A stretch of 64,000 bases of DNA from Himantopus leucocephalus (GCA_003993805.1 RSEF01000003.1:87233965-87297964), one strand, 5' to 3'. Positions 41,501-48,646 are shown, counted from the first letter of the stretch. A program made the numbers and translations. Notes: generated by a model from the letters alone, not told the origin.

Positions 41501-44500
41501 TTCTTTTTGGTACTGTTGCTGTGGGCCATGCCCGGGACACCATCACGCACAGCTGAATTCAAGTGTTTGCTTATACCACAAACACACACAGCTTTGACTT
41601 CATACACCATGTTGTTAATTGCGAGAGCTGACAGGCAAGAATCTTCTCACTTCTGACATGCCAGTCGTTCATTCTCCTATCACAGAACTCCAAAGATGGA
41701 ATTCTAAATAAATGCAGATTAAGCTACGTATGTGCTTGCATATTTTCCTAGCTTTAAAAAAGGACAAAAGATTATCTATTTAGTTGCAAATATATTTCAT
41801 CAATTACCAATGAAGGAAAAAAAAAAAAAACACAACACCAAATCCAAAGAAAAATTGCACTTCAGATAGCTCTTTTTAAAGAGAAAAGAACAACACAAAG
41901 TTCCTGATTTACAGTCTTGTTAAAAAACAGGTGTTTATGCTGTTAATCTGCTAACAGATTTTGTTACAGCTTTGTGTACTGGTTTGAGTGACACAGGATT
42001 AATTTCTCTTTCAGTAATTTTACTTTTCAGTAAGGTCTCTTCTAATGCTTGGGAAGACTGCATTTTTAGAAGACTCTAGTGTCTGAATTTGTGAAAATAT
42101 TTACTTTATAGCCAGCTATGGCGCGCGGGTTTCAAGGTCTCAGTGTTTTTGAGCTCACGAGGTGCAGGGACGAGGAGCGAGACCTGAGCACTTGACCCAA
42201 GCTGGCCAACAGGATTATTTCATACCATGAACATCACATTCAATATAAATTATAAAGTTTTCTGAGGAGTTGTCTCTCTTCCTTGATGGCTGCCACCCAG
42301 AAAACTTCTCAGCCTGGTGCCGGACCTCTGAGGCATTCCCTTCCTCCCGAAGCTGTTAGTGCTCAGTGTCTCACATTTGCTGTCCGCTGCTGGGAGTGCA
42401 CAGCTTCCTACTGATAGAACTGGCTGAGTATGATCTTTGTATATTTTACGCTGGTATCGGGATCAATATTGGTTCTTTAGTGTTATTAATGTTATTTAAT
42501 AGAATAAGACTAAATAATTCTGTTTATATTTCCGCCCCTGGGTTTCCTTGTTCTTTTCCCCTGGATTCCCCTTCCCAGGTGGGGAAGGGTCATCAGCCGA
42601 CAGAATAATTCCCTAAATGACAAAAAATTCTTGTGGCTTCTTCAAACCGTAACACTTTGTCTAATGATTTTAAATACCTACCAGCGTGTTATCATCTTCA
42701 TTACAGAAATCTTGTAGCTGGAGCAAATCATCTCTTAACCTTCACTTCAACAAACTAAGCAAACTAATCCTTAACTTTTCAAGAATCGGGTATGTTCAAT
42801 TATAACTGTTCTTTCCTATATACTTCCCAATTTACATAGAAGTTTCTTCTATGTTCTAGGCACGCTACTACAGGAACAGTCACATCTATGTTAACAAGTA
42901 GGCCATCTAGACTCTCTGCTCCCAACATATATTCTTTCAATTCTTTACAGGAACAAGTTAACGTACACGGGAAGTACACCTGAACTATCTACTGAACCAG
43001 AAGTAATAAGTACGAGATCTGTAACAAAAACTCACTGAATTTCAAGGTACTAAAGAAAGGAAGCAGCAATTACCTCCGAGAGTGATGCATCCACCTTGGA
43101 AGGCACTTTCAGATCCAGCCATGGCTGATAGTTTTCCAGAAGCAAAGTAGGTCTGTAGGAGAGCATGGAAAAGTTGAGGTAACAATATTTAACCACAAGT
43201 TTCCTATTGCTATGGGCAAAATATAAGAAATACTAAGCTTACAAGTGCCACGTATTTAATTTACCTGTGCCTCTTGCATTTGACCTTGCCACATACAGCA
43301 CAACTGTGACCATGGGGAAACAGCTCTGGCAATTCTAACTGCTAAGAGAAGATATTTGGACAAGTTTACATTCTCCAAAATGATGAGTCTCTTAATATAC
43401 TGATATGTTAATGAATTTCCTTTTAAAGTATACAATTACAGAGAACTGAACAGCATAAAGACAAAGTTATTCTCCCAGGCACAGGGAGAACCAGGAAAAC
43501 AACATAACAAGGCACAGTATGAGAAACAACTGAACCAAGCAGAAAATCGCTTCCACTAAAACAAAGTTTGAGGGTATAGATACCCTTTCACATTTCCCCC
43601 ATACATCAGCTGGTCTAATAACAGACCAGCTGGTTTCTCTACAAAACTTGCCTTACTCATAGCCTCAAACTATTGCAACTATAATATTTTTAGTTCTATG
43701 AAATTCTACATTAAGCTATTTTAAGTTAGAAAACAGAGATTTCCTTTGGAAATGTTTTTTTTTTTTTCTTTGAAATGCAGTACCACTTAAGGAAATGTGA
43801 CTACAATTGGCAAAGACGACTTAGCACTGGCTTGCCAAAGGAAGAGCATCTTTAGAAAAGAAATGCCTCAATAAAAGAGAATACAACTACATAATTTCTC
43901 AACTACTTGTTACTCAAATAGTAAAAGTGAAAAAATGAGTGAAACAGAAAACAACATCCACGATCACTCCCAACAACCAGCTTTATAGCCACATGTAGAT
44001 TTGATGGAACTACGCAGAAAAGTACAGAATCATAGTTTGAAGAATCCAAAGTCTTAACCACTGTGTATTTGCTACAAAACATCTATTGGTTGGCAGATAT
44101 GAGCTGTACTGATGTGCAGTATTTCTGAAAGCAGCTGAAATTACACGAGAATTGCTACCCAATATAAATTCTTACTAAATTTTAAAAAAAGAACAAGAAT
44201 GTTAACAGACATTTTTACCTTGGGTTTATATTTTATTGTAAAAAGAATATTGGGCAAGAGGGAATCCGGTCCCAATGAACAGTAGAAAGTGACGACACCA
44301 GCCACAAACGACCAGAAGATCATTAAAACGTGAAGATACCTTACAAATAAGCAGGAAAGAAATATTACTGCATGACAGGGTACCAGTGCTACGCTGGGCC
44401 CGGCCCGGCTCCCCCGCCCCGCCCCAGCCCAGCCCTCCCGGCCGGGCCGGGCCCGGTTACCGGTTGAGGAGGATGGTGGCGGCGCCCAGCCCCAGGAGGA

Positions 44501-44600
44501 GGCAGCAGAAGAGGGGGTACTGCCGGCAGGTCTCCCGCAGCACCTCGGCGCCCCGTAGCCGCTGCCGCAGCCGCTGCCCGGCGGCCCGCAGCCAGCTCAT
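5540..44600 (-). CDS. SNX14: SNX14 (sorting nexin 14), whole gene span, two exon blocks hidden by gaps
   Basis: SNX14 is an ER-anchored RGS-PX protein implicated in ER contacts with lipid droplets and endolysosomes and in lipid/autophagy homeostasis; loss in people causes a cerebellar ataxia. The gene runs right to left from ATG at 44598-44600 to TGA at 5540-5542. Visible order: N-terminal basic segment, two membrane helices, a Cys/His-rich loop, PXA domain (exons about 4-9), RGS domain (exons about 12-15), a Ser-rich linker with a microexon, then the C-terminal nexin domain in the last six exons. Twenty-two exons were placed and their phases agree. Absent are one exon (implied length 1 mod 3, about 85 nt) at gap 28901-29000, and about 200 codons, including the whole PX domain, at gap 14615-14714. 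I recall 29 exons in human, which would leave six in that block. The missing parts look like assembly loss, not true deletion. Confidence 0.95.
6109..6392 (-). mobile_element. CR1 non-LTR retrotransposon fragment (3' end)
   Basis: The plus strand opens with AGAATCATAGAATGG, the reverse complement of the avian CR1 3' tail, and continues through recognisable CR1 sequence (for example GCAACCTGTTCCAGTGCCTC). The element therefore lies on the minus strand, 5'-truncated, in the last SNX14 intron. It carries a small internal expansion of a CATAGA-like unit near 6175-6192, absent from the other copies here. Confidence 0.9.
6720..6776 (-). CDS. SNX14: SNX14 penultimate coding exon
   Basis: 57 bp reading [19 protein letters not shown], flanked by TTTTAG acceptor and GTATGT donor. 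It is the conserved end of the C-terminal nexin domain, in phase 0 on both sides. Confidence 0.93.
6932..7023 (-). CDS. SNX14: SNX14 exon, nexin C-terminal domain ([16 protein letters not shown])
   Basis: 92 bp. The first two bases complete an Asp codon, then [20 protein letters not shown]...QQPVLNKQ. Acceptor TCTAG, donor GTAACT. Conserved part of the nexin C-terminal domain. Confidence 0.93.
7709..7804 (-). CDS. SNX14: SNX14 exon, nexin C-terminal domain ([14 protein letters not shown])
   Basis: 96 bp. It completes a split Asp codon, then [20 protein letters not shown] and [11 protein letters not shown]. Acceptor CTGCAG is good. The donor is CCAG|GTTCTG, a weak site with only the GT and the upstream AG matching consensus, but the phase (one base left over) fits the next exon exactly. 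Read-through would add about 30 unrelated residues before a stop. Confidence 0.9.
8865..9029 (-). CDS. SNX14: SNX14 exon, nexin C-terminal domain ([17 protein letters not shown])
   Basis: 165 bp reading (G)[17 protein letters not shown]..., then [15 protein letters not shown], then [18 protein letters not shown]. Acceptor TTTGCAG, donor GTTAGT. One of the best conserved SNX14 segments; it anchors the gene identity. Confidence 0.95.
9558..9681 (-). CDS. SNX14: SNX14 exon ([20 protein letters not shown])
   Basis: 124 bp reading [20 protein letters not shown] followed by [20 protein letters not shown]. Acceptor TTTTTAG, donor GTAAGA. It starts in phase 0. The exon upstream of it in the transcript is not visible, so this is the first exon after the missing PX-domain block. 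Confidence 0.94.
9682..14299 (-). other. SNX14 intron sequence left of the assembly gap
   Basis: About 4.6 kb in which I looked on the minus strand for the expected SNX14 PX-domain peptides and found none. It holds a G/T-rich low-complexity stretch at about 9747-9800 and a G-run cluster at 13619-13644. Open frames at 10957-11175, 11652-11948 and 12563-13004 have no recognisable domain. Confidence 0.6.
13619..13644 (+). repeat. G-run cluster (possible G-quadruplex)
   Basis: Runs of about 7 G, one C, 8 G, then GG and GGGG within 26 bases on the plus strand, which is the template strand of SNX14. The G-rich pattern is direct; quadruplex formation is inferred. Confidence 0.5.
14300..14614 (+). 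mobile_element. CR1 fragment, left arm of an inverted pair at the gap
   Basis: CR1 ORF2-region sequence on the plus strand (TTCAACAAGGCCAAGTGCAA, then GGACTTGGGGGTGTTGGTTG and CCAGCTCTGGGGGCACT), ending AAGAAGGACATGGACCTGT at the N gap. It is internally deleted relative to other copies. Both this copy and the one across the gap point their 3' ends toward the gap. Confidence 0.85.
14615..14714. other. Assembly gap (100 N) inside SNX14
   Basis: Exactly 100 N, a common placeholder for a gap of unknown size. It lies between oppositely oriented CR1 copies. All SNX14 exons between DDF (exon ending at 15412) and LFND (exon starting at 9681) are missing from the flanking sequence, so they most likely lie in the true sequence behind this gap. 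Confidence 0.85.
14715..15045 (-). mobile_element. CR1 fragment, right arm of the inverted pair at the gap
   Basis: Minus-strand CR1 ORF2-region sequence. Read on the minus strand it gives CTGGGACCAGTACTGTTCAA through GAGAAGTGGGTCCATGTGAA and TTCAACAAGGCCAAGTGCAA to the gap. About 180 bp is homologous to the left arm in inverted orientation. The translated frame shows the reverse-transcriptase C-terminal region [20 protein letters not shown]. Confidence 0.9.
15412..15544 (-). CDS. SNX14: SNX14 exon 17 (linker before PX domain)
   Basis: 133 bp. It completes an Arg codon, then [40 protein letters not shown] and EDDF. Acceptor CCTAG, donor GTGAGT. It corresponds to the basic, Ser-rich linker between RGS and PX domains. 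It joins either to the 27-nt microexon or, in the same frame, directly to exon 15. Confidence 0.93.
15545..19291 (-). other. SNX14 intron between exon 17 and the microexon
   Basis: About 3.7 kb of AT-rich intron. No repeat family is recognised. The frames at 17422-17625 and 17718-18134 on the plus strand have no known domain. A C-run occurs near 17628. Confidence 0.7.
19292..19318 (-). CDS. SNX14: SNX14 27-nt microexon (SSLSLDDL)
   Basis: A 27-nt exon, far too short for an ORF scan, found by looking for the SLSLDD peptide known from human SNX14. It lies between acceptor TTGCAG and donor G|GTAAGT. It reads (R)SSLSLDDL(R) with split Arg codons on both sides, so including or skipping it keeps the frame and changes the protein by nine residues. 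It is Ser/Asp-rich and sits in the linker between RGS and PX domains. Good splice sites, exact phase and peptide similarity together make this secure; tissue-specific inclusion is inferred from its being a microexon. Confidence 0.88.
19319..23074 (-). other. SNX14 intron between microexon and exon 15
   Basis: About 3.75 kb of intron containing the A/C-rich tandem duplication at 19388-19614. Open frames at 20052-20381, 22349-22729 and 22396-22668 show no domain. The last two overlap on opposite strands, so at most one could be coding, and neither has splice or family support. Confidence 0.7.
19388..19614. repeat. Tandem duplication (about 112 bp x2) with N at the junction
   Basis: Two near-identical copies, each starting in CCCCACCAAACAACACCCCC and ending AACTGAACAGGCTT, separated by a single N at 19502. 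They differ by a few bases in the A/C run. The pattern suggests unmerged overlapping contig ends. Confidence 0.85.
23075..23133 (-). CDS. SNX14: SNX14 exon 15 (end of RGS domain)
   Basis: 59 bp reading [19 protein letters not shown] plus two bases of an Arg codon. Acceptor TGTTGTAG, donor GTAGGT. Closes the RGS domain and starts the Ser-rich linker. Confidence 0.93.
24253..24377 (-). CDS. SNX14: SNX14 exon 14 (RGS domain)
   Basis: 125 bp. After a split Ile codon it reads [20 protein letters not shown], then [20 protein letters not shown] and E. Acceptor TTTATAG, donor GTAAGT. RGS-domain helices; highly conserved. Confidence 0.95.
24634..24680. repeat. AT-only low-complexity tract
   Basis: Nearly pure A/T, built from TTTAA-type units, about 20 bases beyond the donor of SNX14 exon 13. 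No wider repeat family is recognised. Confidence 0.7.
24701..24856 (-). CDS. SNX14: SNX14 exon 13 (RGS domain)
   Basis: 156 bp reading (E)[18 protein letters not shown], then [20 protein letters not shown] and [13 protein letters not shown]. Acceptor TTCTCAG, donor GTAAGT. RGS core segment. Confidence 0.95.
24857..26752 (-). other. SNX14 intron between exons 12 and 13
   Basis: About 1.9 kb. It contains a direct 10-bp doublet (GAGCTCTAGA) at about 25809-25828. The 135-aa minus-strand frame at 25680-26087 has no recognisable domain, and no splice evidence links it to SNX14. Confidence 0.65.
26753..26867 (-). CDS. SNX14: SNX14 exon 12 (start of RGS domain)
   Basis: 115 bp reading [20 protein letters not shown], then [18 protein letters not shown] plus one base. 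Acceptor TACTCAG, donor GTAAGA. Confidence 0.95.
27012..27092 (-). CDS. SNX14: SNX14 exon 11
   Basis: 81 bp reading [20 protein letters not shown] then PRNKKPS, phase 0 on both sides. Acceptor TCTGCAG, donor GTAAGC. Linker between PXA and RGS domains. Confidence 0.94.
27185..27229 (-). CDS. SNX14: SNX14 exon 10
   Basis: 45 bp reading [15 protein letters not shown], phase 0 on both sides. Acceptor CTGCAG, donor GTGAGT. Its 45-nt length makes skipping frame-neutral. Confidence 0.92.
27419..27491. repeat. 36-bp tandem duplication split by a single N
   Basis: Two copies of a unit starting AATTTCTGAAGAGAC and ending CATTCTTCAT, with an N at 27455 between them and one base difference. Looks like an unmerged contig overlap in an SNX14 intron. 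Confidence 0.85.
27589..27927. repeat. 169-bp tandem duplication split by a single N, about 94% identical
   Basis: Copy 1 (about 27589-27757) and copy 2 (27759-27927) have equal length and about ten mismatches by eye, with N at 27758. This is either two divergent haplotypes placed in series or a real tandem duplication. Confidence 0.85.
28274..28349 (-). CDS. SNX14: SNX14 exon 9
   Basis: 76 bp. It completes an Arg codon, then [20 protein letters not shown] and FLADP. Acceptor TTTTCAG, donor GTAAGA. End of the PXA domain. Confidence 0.94.
28636..28792 (-). CDS. SNX14: SNX14 exon 8 (PXA domain)
   Basis: 157 bp reading (V)[18 protein letters not shown], then [20 protein letters not shown] and [13 protein letters not shown]. 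Acceptor TTGCAG, donor GTATAG. The first base pair TA needs a G from the preceding exon, which is not visible. Confidence 0.95.
28901..29000. other. Assembly gap (100 N) hiding SNX14 exon 7
   Basis: A 100-N placeholder flanked by a TA repeat on the left and a CR1 fragment on the right. SNX14 exon 6 ends in phase 0 and exon 8 begins one base into a codon, so an exon of length 1 mod 3 is missing. Human SNX14 has about 28 residues (DIPSIITKKLLKAA...) here, matching one exon of about 85 nt. Confidence 0.8.
29001..29110 (-). mobile_element. CR1 fragment abutting the gap
   Basis: Read on the minus strand it gives GAGGGCTGGAGCACCTCTCC then TATGAGGACAAGCTGAG, a conserved CR1 ORF2 segment also present at 36127 onward. 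Its 3' part runs into the N gap. Confidence 0.85.
29250..29405 (-). mobile_element. CR1 3'-end fragment
   Basis: The plus strand begins ACCATAGAATTGTAGAATG, a degenerate reverse complement of the CR1 tail, followed by AGTCCAACCCCCTGCTGTGG and GATCAGGTTGCTCAAAGCC. Older-looking than the copy at 36 kb. Confidence 0.85.
29602..29689 (-). CDS. SNX14: SNX14 exon 6 (PXA domain)
   Basis: 88 bp reading (R)[19 protein letters not shown] then [10 protein letters not shown]. Acceptor ACTGCAG, donor GTAATG. Ends in phase 0; the next visible exon does not fit, which reveals the missing exon 7. Confidence 0.94.
29690..34909 (-). other. SNX14 intron between exons 5 and 6
   Basis: About 5.2 kb, AT-rich. 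I see no retrotransposon or exon in it. The small plus-strand frames at 33317-33508 and 33623-33844 have no domain. Confidence 0.7.
34910..34953 (-). CDS. SNX14: SNX14 exon 5
   Basis: 44 bp reading [14 protein letters not shown] plus two bases of Arg. Acceptor TGCACAG, donor GTATGA. Start of the PXA domain proper; too short for an ORF scan. Confidence 0.93.
36070..36553 (+). mobile_element. CR1 retrotransposon copy with open ORF2 C-terminus
   Basis: 5'-truncated CR1 on the plus strand. It starts around AACATAAGAAGGACATGGGC and ends CCTAAACCATTCTATGAAGG, the CR1 3' tail. It keeps an open 115-aa frame (36127-36474) reading [20 protein letters not shown] through RHWNRLP to DGALSNQV, the ORF2 C-terminal tail. 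Open reading through this length suggests a fairly young copy. It has no endonuclease or reverse-transcriptase domain, so it cannot move by itself. Confidence 0.93.
41975..42622 (+). mobile_element. Degraded solo LTR of an avian endogenous retrovirus
   Basis: Begins TGTACTGGTTTG and ends AAATGACA, the TG...CA termini expected of an LTR. Internal landmarks match a common bird LTR layout I recognise: a GCTGGCCAACAGGATTATTT block, CATACCATGAACATCAC, an AATATAAATT TATA-like box near 42242, then a T/A-rich 3' part before CCTTCCCAGGTGGGGAAGGG. No internal viral genes lie next to it. The flanks do not show a clear target-site duplication, consistent with age. The family assignment is by recall, not by search. 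Confidence 0.6.
43074..43152 (-). CDS. SNX14: SNX14 exon 4
   Basis: 79 bp reading (R)[19 protein letters not shown] then VDASLSE. Acceptor CCTACAG, donor GTAATT. Leads into the PXA domain. Confidence 0.95.
43265..43341 (-). CDS. SNX14: SNX14 exon 3 with Cys/His cluster
   Basis: 77 bp reading [20 protein letters not shown] then KCKRH plus two bases. The acceptor is a tandem TAGCAG: using the first AG keeps the leading Gln, as in the human form; the second would drop it. The peptide contains C-x2-C-x4-C-x2-H just after the second membrane helix. Donor GTAAAT. Confidence 0.94.
44219..44339 (-). CDS. SNX14: SNX14 exon 2 (second membrane helix)
   Basis: 121 bp reading (R)[19 protein letters not shown], then [20 protein letters not shown] and K. 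Acceptor TTGTAAG, donor GTAAAA. The [16 protein letters not shown] stretch is a clear transmembrane segment that, with the helix in exon 1, makes the ER hairpin anchor. Confidence 0.95.
44461..44600 (-). CDS. SNX14: SNX14 exon 1 (start codon, first membrane helix)
   Basis: Coding part 140 bp from ATG at 44600-44598, reading [20 protein letters not shown], then [20 protein letters not shown] and ATILLN. This ATG was chosen because what follows aligns with the human basic N-terminus (GQKLKQRL...CRQYPLFC); the longer upstream frame from 44708 is Pro/Arg-rich and runs through promoter motifs. [16 protein letters not shown] is the first membrane helix. Donor CCG|GTAACC. Confidence 0.93.
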
Positions 44601-44659
44601 GGCCGCCGCTGCCCCGCGGCGGGCCGGGCACGGCAGCCGGGGCGGGCCGGGCCGGGCCG

Positions 44660-44730
44660 CTTCCGGTGCCGGCCACACGTGACGGAGGGGGCGGGGACGG
44701 GCACACACGTGACGGTGGCGGCCACGTGAC
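44660..44730 (-). promoter_or_regulatory. SNX14: SNX14 proximal promoter: three GTCACGTG E-boxes and an ETS site
   Basis: On the minus strand GTCACGTG occurs three times, at 44676-44683, 44706-44713 and 44723-44730, all within 55 bp and starting 76 bases upstream of the ATG. GTCACGTG matches eight of the ten bases of the CLEAR element (GTCACGTGAC) bound by TFEB/TFE3/MITF, and also fits USF. CCGGAAG at 44660-44666 is a consensus ETS site. Occupancy is inferred. Confidence 0.65.
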
Positions 44731-47700
44731 AGCGGCCCCGGCGTCAGGCGGCGGCCATGTTGTTGGAGGGGGGCAGCCCGACGTGGCGGCGGCGGTGGGA
44801 GGTGGGTGAGGCGCCCCGGCCCCGCGGGCCAAGAGCGCGGTGCGGCTGCCGGGCCGGGCGCTCCCGCCCCTCCTTACCCCCCGCACCCCGCCACCACCCA
44901 CCCCGGCCCCGCAGCTCGGGGGGAAGCGTGGCAGCGCTGAGGCGGCCAGGCCGGGCCGGGCCGGAGCGGGGCGGGGGTGGGTGCCCCCGAGGCCTGCGGG
45001 AGCCTCAGACTTCGCTGAGGGGCGGGGAAGGGGGGTGGCGGGTACGGCCCTGGCGGCTCCGCCGCAGCGTCCCGGGACATGGCGGTAGCTGTCGGGGAGA
45101 AGCGGCGGCAAGGCCGGCTGCGAGGGGGAGGGGAGGAGGAGGAGGAGGGATCTGCCAAGCCGGGCCCAGCCTGGTCGCATCTGGGGGGAGCGGCCGGTTC
45201 CCGGAGGGATGCCGCCAGCAGCCCGCCGGTGAGGCGCCCGGGTTGCATTTCGAGCTCTGCTGTGTAACACGCTGTGCTAAGCCCTGTAAATAGAAGATCT
45301 CTGATGACAGAAAGCTTACCTAGTTATAAATACTTGGGTTCTGGACAACAGGGGCTCCCAGTGCTGACCAGCCAGAAACCGCTACATCTGATTAAATGTG
45401 CTATATTTAGATGATGACAACTAAATCATGTAGGGACTGGGACACTAAAACCATATAAACACCTCTCAAAACTGCGTAATTGCTTGTGAAGAAAAGGAAC
45501 AGGGTAGGAAATGTAATACACCTCTCATTAACATCAGTAAGTATACAAGGCTAAGACACTGTAAATATACTAATTCTGGAATGTAGTTTATTGCTAGTGA
45601 GAACAATTTAAAGCCAACTTCACATGAATAACTGCCTTCACATACAGTGTAAGTCACAAGCTTTCAAATTGTTTGAATGCTTTTAGCAACCCTGTAGTTA
45701 CTCAGTCTTAGGAAGCTCAAAGTTATGTTAACATGACAGTACTGGCTATGGGAAAAGTAGTTCAACGGACAAAATAAAAGTGCTTAAACAACTTACAGGA
45801 AATGTTACTGATAGAGGTGCTTCTGCGTTGCTAGTATGAAAAAGACCTGCTCAAAAAGTGCCTGCTTTTATTTTTGAGTTGAGAAGTTGCTGTTGCCTTT
45901 TATATTCATTTGCACTAGCCTGACATAGGCATATTTGGTCAAAAGGCACATGAGTGCATATGAAATACTTCTGTTCAGAAGACTCGTGTTTACAAATCTT
46001 CAGTGAAAACCCCAGAACAACGCTGTTAAGGAAAAGTCAGTATTTGGAAGGTGAGTCGATATCTAGAAATCAAAAGCTGAAAATAGCTTTCACAATTTTT
46101 GCTCAGATGTTTTGTCATTTTATGCAACACTTCCCTTGACCTCTAGAGCAGGTGCAATGCTGCAGTTTGACTTCAGTATGTTGACCTTTCTCAGACAGCT
46201 TGGCAAAAGCTCAGGGTCAGCTTGAATTTCTTTAAGAGCGTCTGCACAGTATTATTTCATGTCAGTCCACATGTTTTCTATTAGGAAAAAAAATGAACAA
46301 ATAAGGTGCATACACACAGCAAATCGCCACTCAGTCTGTTTAGAGGAAATTAATTTTCCTTAGATGTATTTTTTTTGCTACCTGCTTACTTTATCCTCAG
46401 TTTTACTGCTTGTGATTTTTGGTTATTTATTTTGCAAGGGTTTTAATAAGAAATAACTTTTTTTAAAAAAATGTAATTCTTAAAATACTTCAATAAGGGG
46501 TCACAGCATCACGTATCTGTAACATAGGAAGTGACTGGCACAGCAAACCACCCGGAACAGGAGTCAAACTTCTGCTTCCATTTGTGTTCTCTACTCTGGG
46601 AAAAAGTTTCTTTAAATTTGTAGCTTCACTGTTTAGGGTTATGTTTATTTAGTGTAAAATTGCCACATTCACATTTGGTACTAATTATACCTTATCATCT
46701 GAGCAGCTGTGCAATTTCCTTGAATTCACAGACTTTACGTCTGCTGGGCAGACACTTCACCAACCTGCTTTATCCCATTCCTGCCCTGCCAGAGACAGTA
46801 GTGTTAGCATTGCCCATCACCCTCTGTAAGCCTTGCCCCTATGACTACTTAGACTGTTCTGCTACACCAGAAGACAGAGCTGAGGTTTGTTTTCCAAGAA
46901 AATATAAGTATGGAAGAACAAAAGTGAAATACTGACAACAACAAGCTTTTCCAAATTCTGTTGAATTTATGTGAGAAATAAGACCTTTTCCATTCCCCAG
47001 CAATAGCAAGTCTTCCTCTCTTCACATAAGTTCTTAGGAAGATTCTCTGGTTAACTGGAGAACTGAAGGGGAAAACGTGCATCTGGAGATGGCCTCTGAA
47101 GCACTGTGGCCAGGACTGGGTTATTCTGGAAAGCTAGATTTTAATATTTAAAATGTAAAAGGATGTTTCACTCATCATATAAGTCTTCTTATGGAGTCAG
47201 TTCTCCATACTTCTTTTTTTAATAGCAACAGAAAATGGCATACTCTAGCATTCAAAAAATATATTCGTGTAGACTTTCAACATAACTTAAAATATAAAGC
47301 TACATCTGTTGGTTGTAGTATCAGTTTTAAGGCTAAGATTCTATTTGCCAAAGTGCTTTGTTTTTTAGCTTAAATGCAGCTTAATAAACCAGGCAGTGAA
47401 CCATAATACACAGATTCTCACCAGCTGACTGCATTTAATTTACTCTGCAAGTCTGCTCTTGCTCTTTTCAAGGCATTACATATTTATCTTTTTCAAGGAT
47501 ACAGTTGTCTTTGCTAACTTACATAACGTAATCCTTCATATTTACCCAACAGAGAATTACTTTTCTTTTATAAATTACTCCCCACAAGTCCCTGATCATT
47601 TCTGTGGGCCCTTTCCAGAAGTTTAAAGGGTAATATGAAGCCGCCTATTTAACTTCAGCCATTTAGCAGAAAACTTAGAGAACATTTATTTTAAATATTT

Positions 47701-48626
47701 AGCAAATAGCTAAGCTTAAATAAAAAAGTGAATCTGAAATTGGTGACTCGGATCCCAAGAGAACATAGCTTTAGTAGGCACTTTAGACTTGACTTTTGAG
47801 TTCAAAACTTAAAGGGCATCCATCAACAGTTACTGGTTTCAGTCTGTGAGACAATTCTGTTGTATGCAAAAAAACCTAAGGTGAAAATTGACTTCTAATT
47901 GTGCTTCTTGACTTTTCTGTATTAAAGGAACACTGAAACTTTGAGGGAGAGTAGAGGCTATTTGATACACATTTCTCATTTGGTTTGGGTAGGAGGATAA
48001 TTATTAGCACTTAGGCAAACAAAATTAGCTTTACTGTTATAAATAGTCACATTCATTTGTCTGTTAATGAGTTAATAAACTGCTAATAGTTACATTTATG
48101 ACATTTAGGAGTCAGCTCCCTGTACCACCCACACAGACCCGTGCTTGTCAGCTGTATGGGAATGCGTGCTGCCAGTAGTTGGTGTAGGTTCTTAAATTTG
48201 CTTCCTGGACCGCCACCTTACACACCATACGTTGACCCTCGGTATTGTAAGATAAAAGCAAACTGGATGGGGAAGTGATAACCTAGGTCCAAAGGTAGCT
48301 GCTGGATACAGTGACAGGGGCTTTGGATTCCCAGATAAAATCCCACACAAGTTGTCTTCTACAAGAATGGTGGAGCTCAGCTGCTCCAGAACAGTAAGGA
48401 GCAAAATGGCAGGTGGTAGGGATAAATTCTTTGTAAAAAAATAGGCAACATAATTCTCAAAAGATCACTGGTCTCCACAATTGCAGGGGAATGAACTGCC
48501 AACTGAAATTACACAGATTTAAAAATTTTGTTGTTTGTTTAGAAAGAAATTCGTCAGGCAATTGAAGTTGAAGGGGAAGGGCTAAGGGGTGTCAATTATA
48601 ACAGGCCACTCAAAATTCAACGTTAC

Positions 48627-48646
48627 TTTTTTTTTTTTAAAAAAAA
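48627..48646. repeat. T12A8 self-complementary homopolymer tract
   Basis: A run of T directly followed by a run of A. Rigid, self-complementary low-complexity DNA; no further function visible. Confidence 0.8.

Larger units (their letters stand above)
34954..43073 (-). other. SNX14 intron between exons 4 and 5
   Basis: The largest SNX14 intron without a gap (about 8.1 kb). It contains a CR1 copy (36070-36553) and a degraded solo LTR (41975-42622), both in plus orientation, antisense to the gene. Other frames (35612-35920, 37781-38089) lack domains. Confidence 0.75.
44390..45250. promoter_or_regulatory. CpG island promoter of SNX14
   Basis: Sharp switch from AT-rich DNA to dense CpG and G/C runs, covering SNX14 exon 1 and about 650 bp upstream. 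No TATA box is seen. Long GC-rich frames on both strands are by-products of composition. Its extension well upstream of SNX14 exon 1 allows divergent transcription. Confidence 0.85.

Noticed and set aside
44389..45270. 293-codon minus-strand frame and several plus-strand frames across the GC-rich region
   Set aside because: They are Pro/Ala/Gly/Arg-rich products of a CpG island lacking stop codons, overlap each other on both strands and show no domain. Only the MSWLRAAGQ frame fits SNX14.
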